A stretch of 64,000 bases of DNA from SHAN690 sp040221375 (GTDB lineage Bacteria > Bacteroidota > Bacteroidia > Flavobacteriales_G > Salibacteraceae): NCBI GenBank assembly GCA_040221375.1, contig JAVKEP010000015.1, positions 62,001 through 126,000 on the forward strand. The letters run 5' to 3'. Below the pieces are notes generated by a model that was not told where the DNA came from, did no database searches, and saw only the letters and a program-made list of their open reading frames with translations. Of the stretch, positions 61,949 through 64,000 are shown in pieces. Numbering within the stretch: position 1 is the stretch's first letter; the number at the start of each line of letters is the position of its first letter. The translations under genes and the position numbers were made by a program.

Positions 61949-63646
61949 CTATAGTTTGCCTTCGACCAATTCCATGATCTCTTTTTCCAGCGCTTCCGCT
62001 TGTTGGTTCAGGGCTTCGGTTGTTCTAAAGACCTCTTCAACAAAGGCTTTATCTTCCAAATCCGATGCGTTGATCTTTACGTTTAAATGTGCCCCTCGCG
62101 CACCGGTTCGAGCGCACATGGCCCCAACTCCTGCATCACTGATGGAGGCTGGAAGTCCTGTTTTTGCCATTTCCAACATCACTTCCATGGATGCTACGCA
62201 GGTCTTCATGATTTCCAATGGCACTCTTATCGCTCCTTTGGTCGCCTCCTGAATGGCTGCCTTTCGCACCTGTTTTTCTTCTTCACTTCCCTTCGGCATG
62301 CCGAAGGCCAACATGATCCGATTGAACGCTTTTGTGTCTTCATCTACAAAAAACAGAAGTCGTTCCTTCAACGCTTGACCTTTCTCAGCCCAGTCAGAGT
62401 AATACTTCCATTTATCGTCCCATCCGCGCTTGTGCGCGCTCAAGTTGGCCACCATGGTTCCCAGCGCCACGCCGAGCACACCCACGTAAGCCGCAATGGA
62501 TCCACCGCCAGGGGCAGGCGACTCGGAAGCGGTAACGCTGGCAAATTCTTTCAGAGTTTTGTCGATCAACCGTTGGCCTTCGTTCATACGATCTTCCAAT
62601 ACGTATTCAATCACCCGTTCACGGAGGTTGAATGGTGCCAATTCGTCCAACCCTAAAGTTTTGACAGCAATCTTCATGATTTCTTCTTCGTGGACACCCA
62701 ACGATCGTTCTTGCTTGTTGAGGAAATACTTTCCGGCGTCCAAAAGCGCTTTCTTAGGCACAAGACCAATGAGTTCAGAACCCGTAACGCGAAGTCCCCG
62801 AGATTCGGCCCGCTCACAAGTCCGATCAAAGGCTACGTGAATCGGGGTCACGCTGATGTTGGTCAAATTGTAGCTGATCTGAGCAATGCCGTATTCTTCG
62901 ATGAACCAACCAATTCCTTTGACGCACTTCAACAACCCTGGCTCATTGACCGGTTTGCCGTTGTCGTCTTTGATGATGGCGCCGGTGAGCTTGCCACCTT
63001 CTCTTTTTACCCTTCCACGCTCTCGGATATCGAATGCGATCGAATTCGCTCGTCGTGTGCTGGTCGTATTCAAATTGATGTTGTAAGCAACTAGGAAGTC
63101 CCTTGCGCTAACCGCAGTGGCCCCGCTTCGTTTTACGGACGCGTCAAAGGCATCGGACCCGGCGTCTGGTTTCCAAGTTGGATTCGATAGTTTGTCCTTC
63201 AATCCTTCGTATTCGCCAGAGCGTACAGTTGCCAAGTTTTTACGCGACTCAGTTTTGGCGGCATTCTCGTAGAAATAAACAGGGATTCCCAATTCGTTTC
63301 CAATTCGTTCTCCCAATTGGTGCGCGTACTTCACCGTTTCCTCCATGGTGATGCCAGAAACGGGCACTAAGGGACAAACGTCCGTAGCCCCGAATCTTGG
63401 GTGCTCTCCCAAGTGCTTGCTCATGTCAATTTCTTCGGCCGCTTTCTTGACAAGAAGAAACGCCGCTTCGATTACGCTCTTAGGCTCTCCTGCAAATGTT
63501 ATGACTGTTCTATTGGTCGCCTTGCCAGGGTCCACATTCAGCAGCATCACCCCTTCAACACCTTCTACGACGCCGGCGATCCGCTTTATTTTCTCCGGGT
63601 CCCTTCCTTCACTGATATTTGGTACGCATTCGATGATCTGTTCCAT
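61949..63646 (-). CDS. ftcD: Bifunctional glutamate formimidoyltransferase / formiminotetrahydrofolate cyclodeaminase
   Basis: 565 residues from the ATG at 63646; an ATG 24 bp upstream is less likely. The N-terminal ~330 residues are the formimidoyltransferase (IIECVPNISEGRDPEKI, AEEIDMSKHLGEHPRFGATDVCPLVPVSG). The last ~200 are the cyclodeaminase (SPAPGGGSIAAYVGVLGVALGTMVANLSAHK). Together they take the formimino group from formiminoglutamate in histidine breakdown to 5,10-methenyl-THF. The other hut genes are not in the window. No promoter was identified. Confidence 0.95.
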   Translation of the reverse strand: MEQIIECVPNISEGRDPEKIKRIAGVVEGVEGVMLLNVDPGKATNRTVITFAGEPKSVIEAAFLLVKKAAEEIDMSKHLGEHPRFGATDVCPLVPVSGITMEETVKYAHQLGERIGNELGIPVYFYENAAKTESRKNLATVRSGEYEGLKDKLSNPTWKPDAGSDAFDASVKRSGATAVSARDFLVAYNINLNTTSTRRANSIAFDIRERGRVKREGGKLTGAIIKDDNGKPVNEPGLLKCVKGIGWFIEEYGIAQISYNLTNISVTPIHVAFDRTCERAESRGLRVTGSELIGLVPKKALLDAGKYFLNKQERSLGVHEEEIMKIAVKTLGLDELAPFNLRERVIEYVLEDRMNEGQRLIDKTLKEFASVTASESPAPGGGSIAAYVGVLGVALGTMVANLSAHKRGWDDKWKYYSDWAEKGQALKERLLFFVDEDTKAFNRIMLAFGMPKGSEEEKQVRKAAIQEATKGAIRVPLEIMKTCVASMEVMLEMAKTGLPASISDAGVGAMCARTGARGAHLNVKINASDLEDKAFVEEVFRTTEALNQQAEALEKEIMELVEGKL

Positions 63647-63796
63647 GTAAACTTGAATTTTATCGCGCAAATCTAATCCTAAGTAAGCCGATTTCTAAAC
63701 GGCTGAACGAAAAATAGGATTGCAAGGTTCGAGGCAATGGATAGCCGATAAAAGTTGGAATATTGCACCTTTGTAATACATTTTGAAAAAACACAT

Positions 63797-64000
63797 ATGA
63801 AACGAATTTTACTAACAGCCGCCGCACTCTTCCTCGCAAGTGCTGGACTTTTGGCTCAAACGGTCTATCTAGACGAGGACTTCGAAAGCGGAATTCCAAG
63901 TGCTTGGATGCAAAGTACCTTAGCTACGGATGGGGGATGGGTAGCTGGAAATTCTGGCTCATTGAGCAGTGGGTCATTCCCTATTGCTGCCCATGGAAAC
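63797..64000 (+). CDS. Secreted protein with choice-of-anchor/adhesion domain (3' truncated)
   Basis: The first 68 codons of a longer gene that runs off the window. Signal peptide MKRILLTAAALFLASAGLLAQ, then TVYLDEDFESGIPSAWMQST and ATDGGWVAGNSGSL, the typical start of a choice-of-anchor J / cleaved-adhesin domain found on type IX-secreted proteins. The C-terminal end is not visible. Confidence 0.8.
   Translation, partial: MKRILLTAAALFLASAGLLAQTVYLDEDFESGIPSAWMQSTLATDGGWVAGNSGSLSSGSFPIAAHGN

Overview
The window looks like chromosomal DNA of a member of the Bacteroidota, most likely a flavobacterium-like marine or freshwater lineage. The evidence is the gene content: gldF/gldG gliding genes, a giant SprB-repeat adhesin with a type IX secretion C-terminal domain, a DUF3276 PUR-type protein, a long NusB, a DnaE with a fused N-terminal proofreading exonuclease, and a leucine dehydrogenase. 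Several intergenic regions also carry the Bacteroidota promoter pattern TTG ... TAnnTTTG. No phage, plasmid, insertion sequence or CRISPR array was seen. It reads as mostly core genome with secreted and surface accessory genes between housekeeping blocks.

Layout. 1-5.0 kb: a possible broken gene end, then trxA and dnaE on the minus strand. 5.2-13.3 kb: a SulP anion transporter, tRNA-Leu(GAG), a methyltransferase, a TlpA-like thioredoxin lipoprotein-type protein, two tandem MbnP-type lipoproteins, an Hpt protein, an outer-membrane-type protein and tsaD. 13.3-17.7 kb: tamB. 17.8-28.0 kb: a SprB-like adhesin of about 3,400 codons, cut by one in-frame TGA. 28.2-42.0 kb: housekeeping genes (rpsP, rimM, DUF3276, an ABC exporter, leucine dehydrogenase, nusB, a DUF1573 protein, yajC, a YbbR protein, coaE), then a tightly coupled minus-strand run (DUF62, ABM monooxygenase, HEAT-like protein, hemerythrin, rlmD), then phoH and purC. 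42.0-49.3 kb: a secreted CarboxypepD_reg protein, a rhomboid protease, a GH16 hydrolase, and gldF-gldG-DUF4340-dnaN. 49.4-52.3 kb: lysC-lysA and an RRM protein. 52.5-58.2 kb: a VWA protein and a MoxR/ChlI-type AAA+ ATPase, separated by two antisense secreted paralogs, then a subtilase. 58.2-64 kb: a DnaQ/GIY-YIG fusion nuclease, a membrane-anchored patatin-like protein, bifunctional ftcD and the start of another secreted protein.

How the genes fit together. The adhesin, GldF/GldG, TamB, GH16, subtilase and the secreted proteins describe a gliding or surface-active Bacteroidota cell exporting adhesins and hydrolases through the outer membrane. LysC-LysA make diaminopimelate and lysine. FtcD and leucine dehydrogenase serve amino-acid catabolism. 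YajC, YbbR, CoaE and NusB form a conserved housekeeping run.

The strongest points for a second look are three places where one base appears to break an otherwise intact gene: Cys to TGA in the adhesin, Gly to Val in the PhoH Walker A motif, and an apparent ATC in place of ATG at the start of the rhomboid gene. Next come the coupled hemerythrin/HEAT/ABM/DUF62/rlmD operon, the MbnP pair without a visible MbnH partner, and the AAA+/VWA pair split by secreted paralogs. I did not find a convincing wholly new defence or mobile system.
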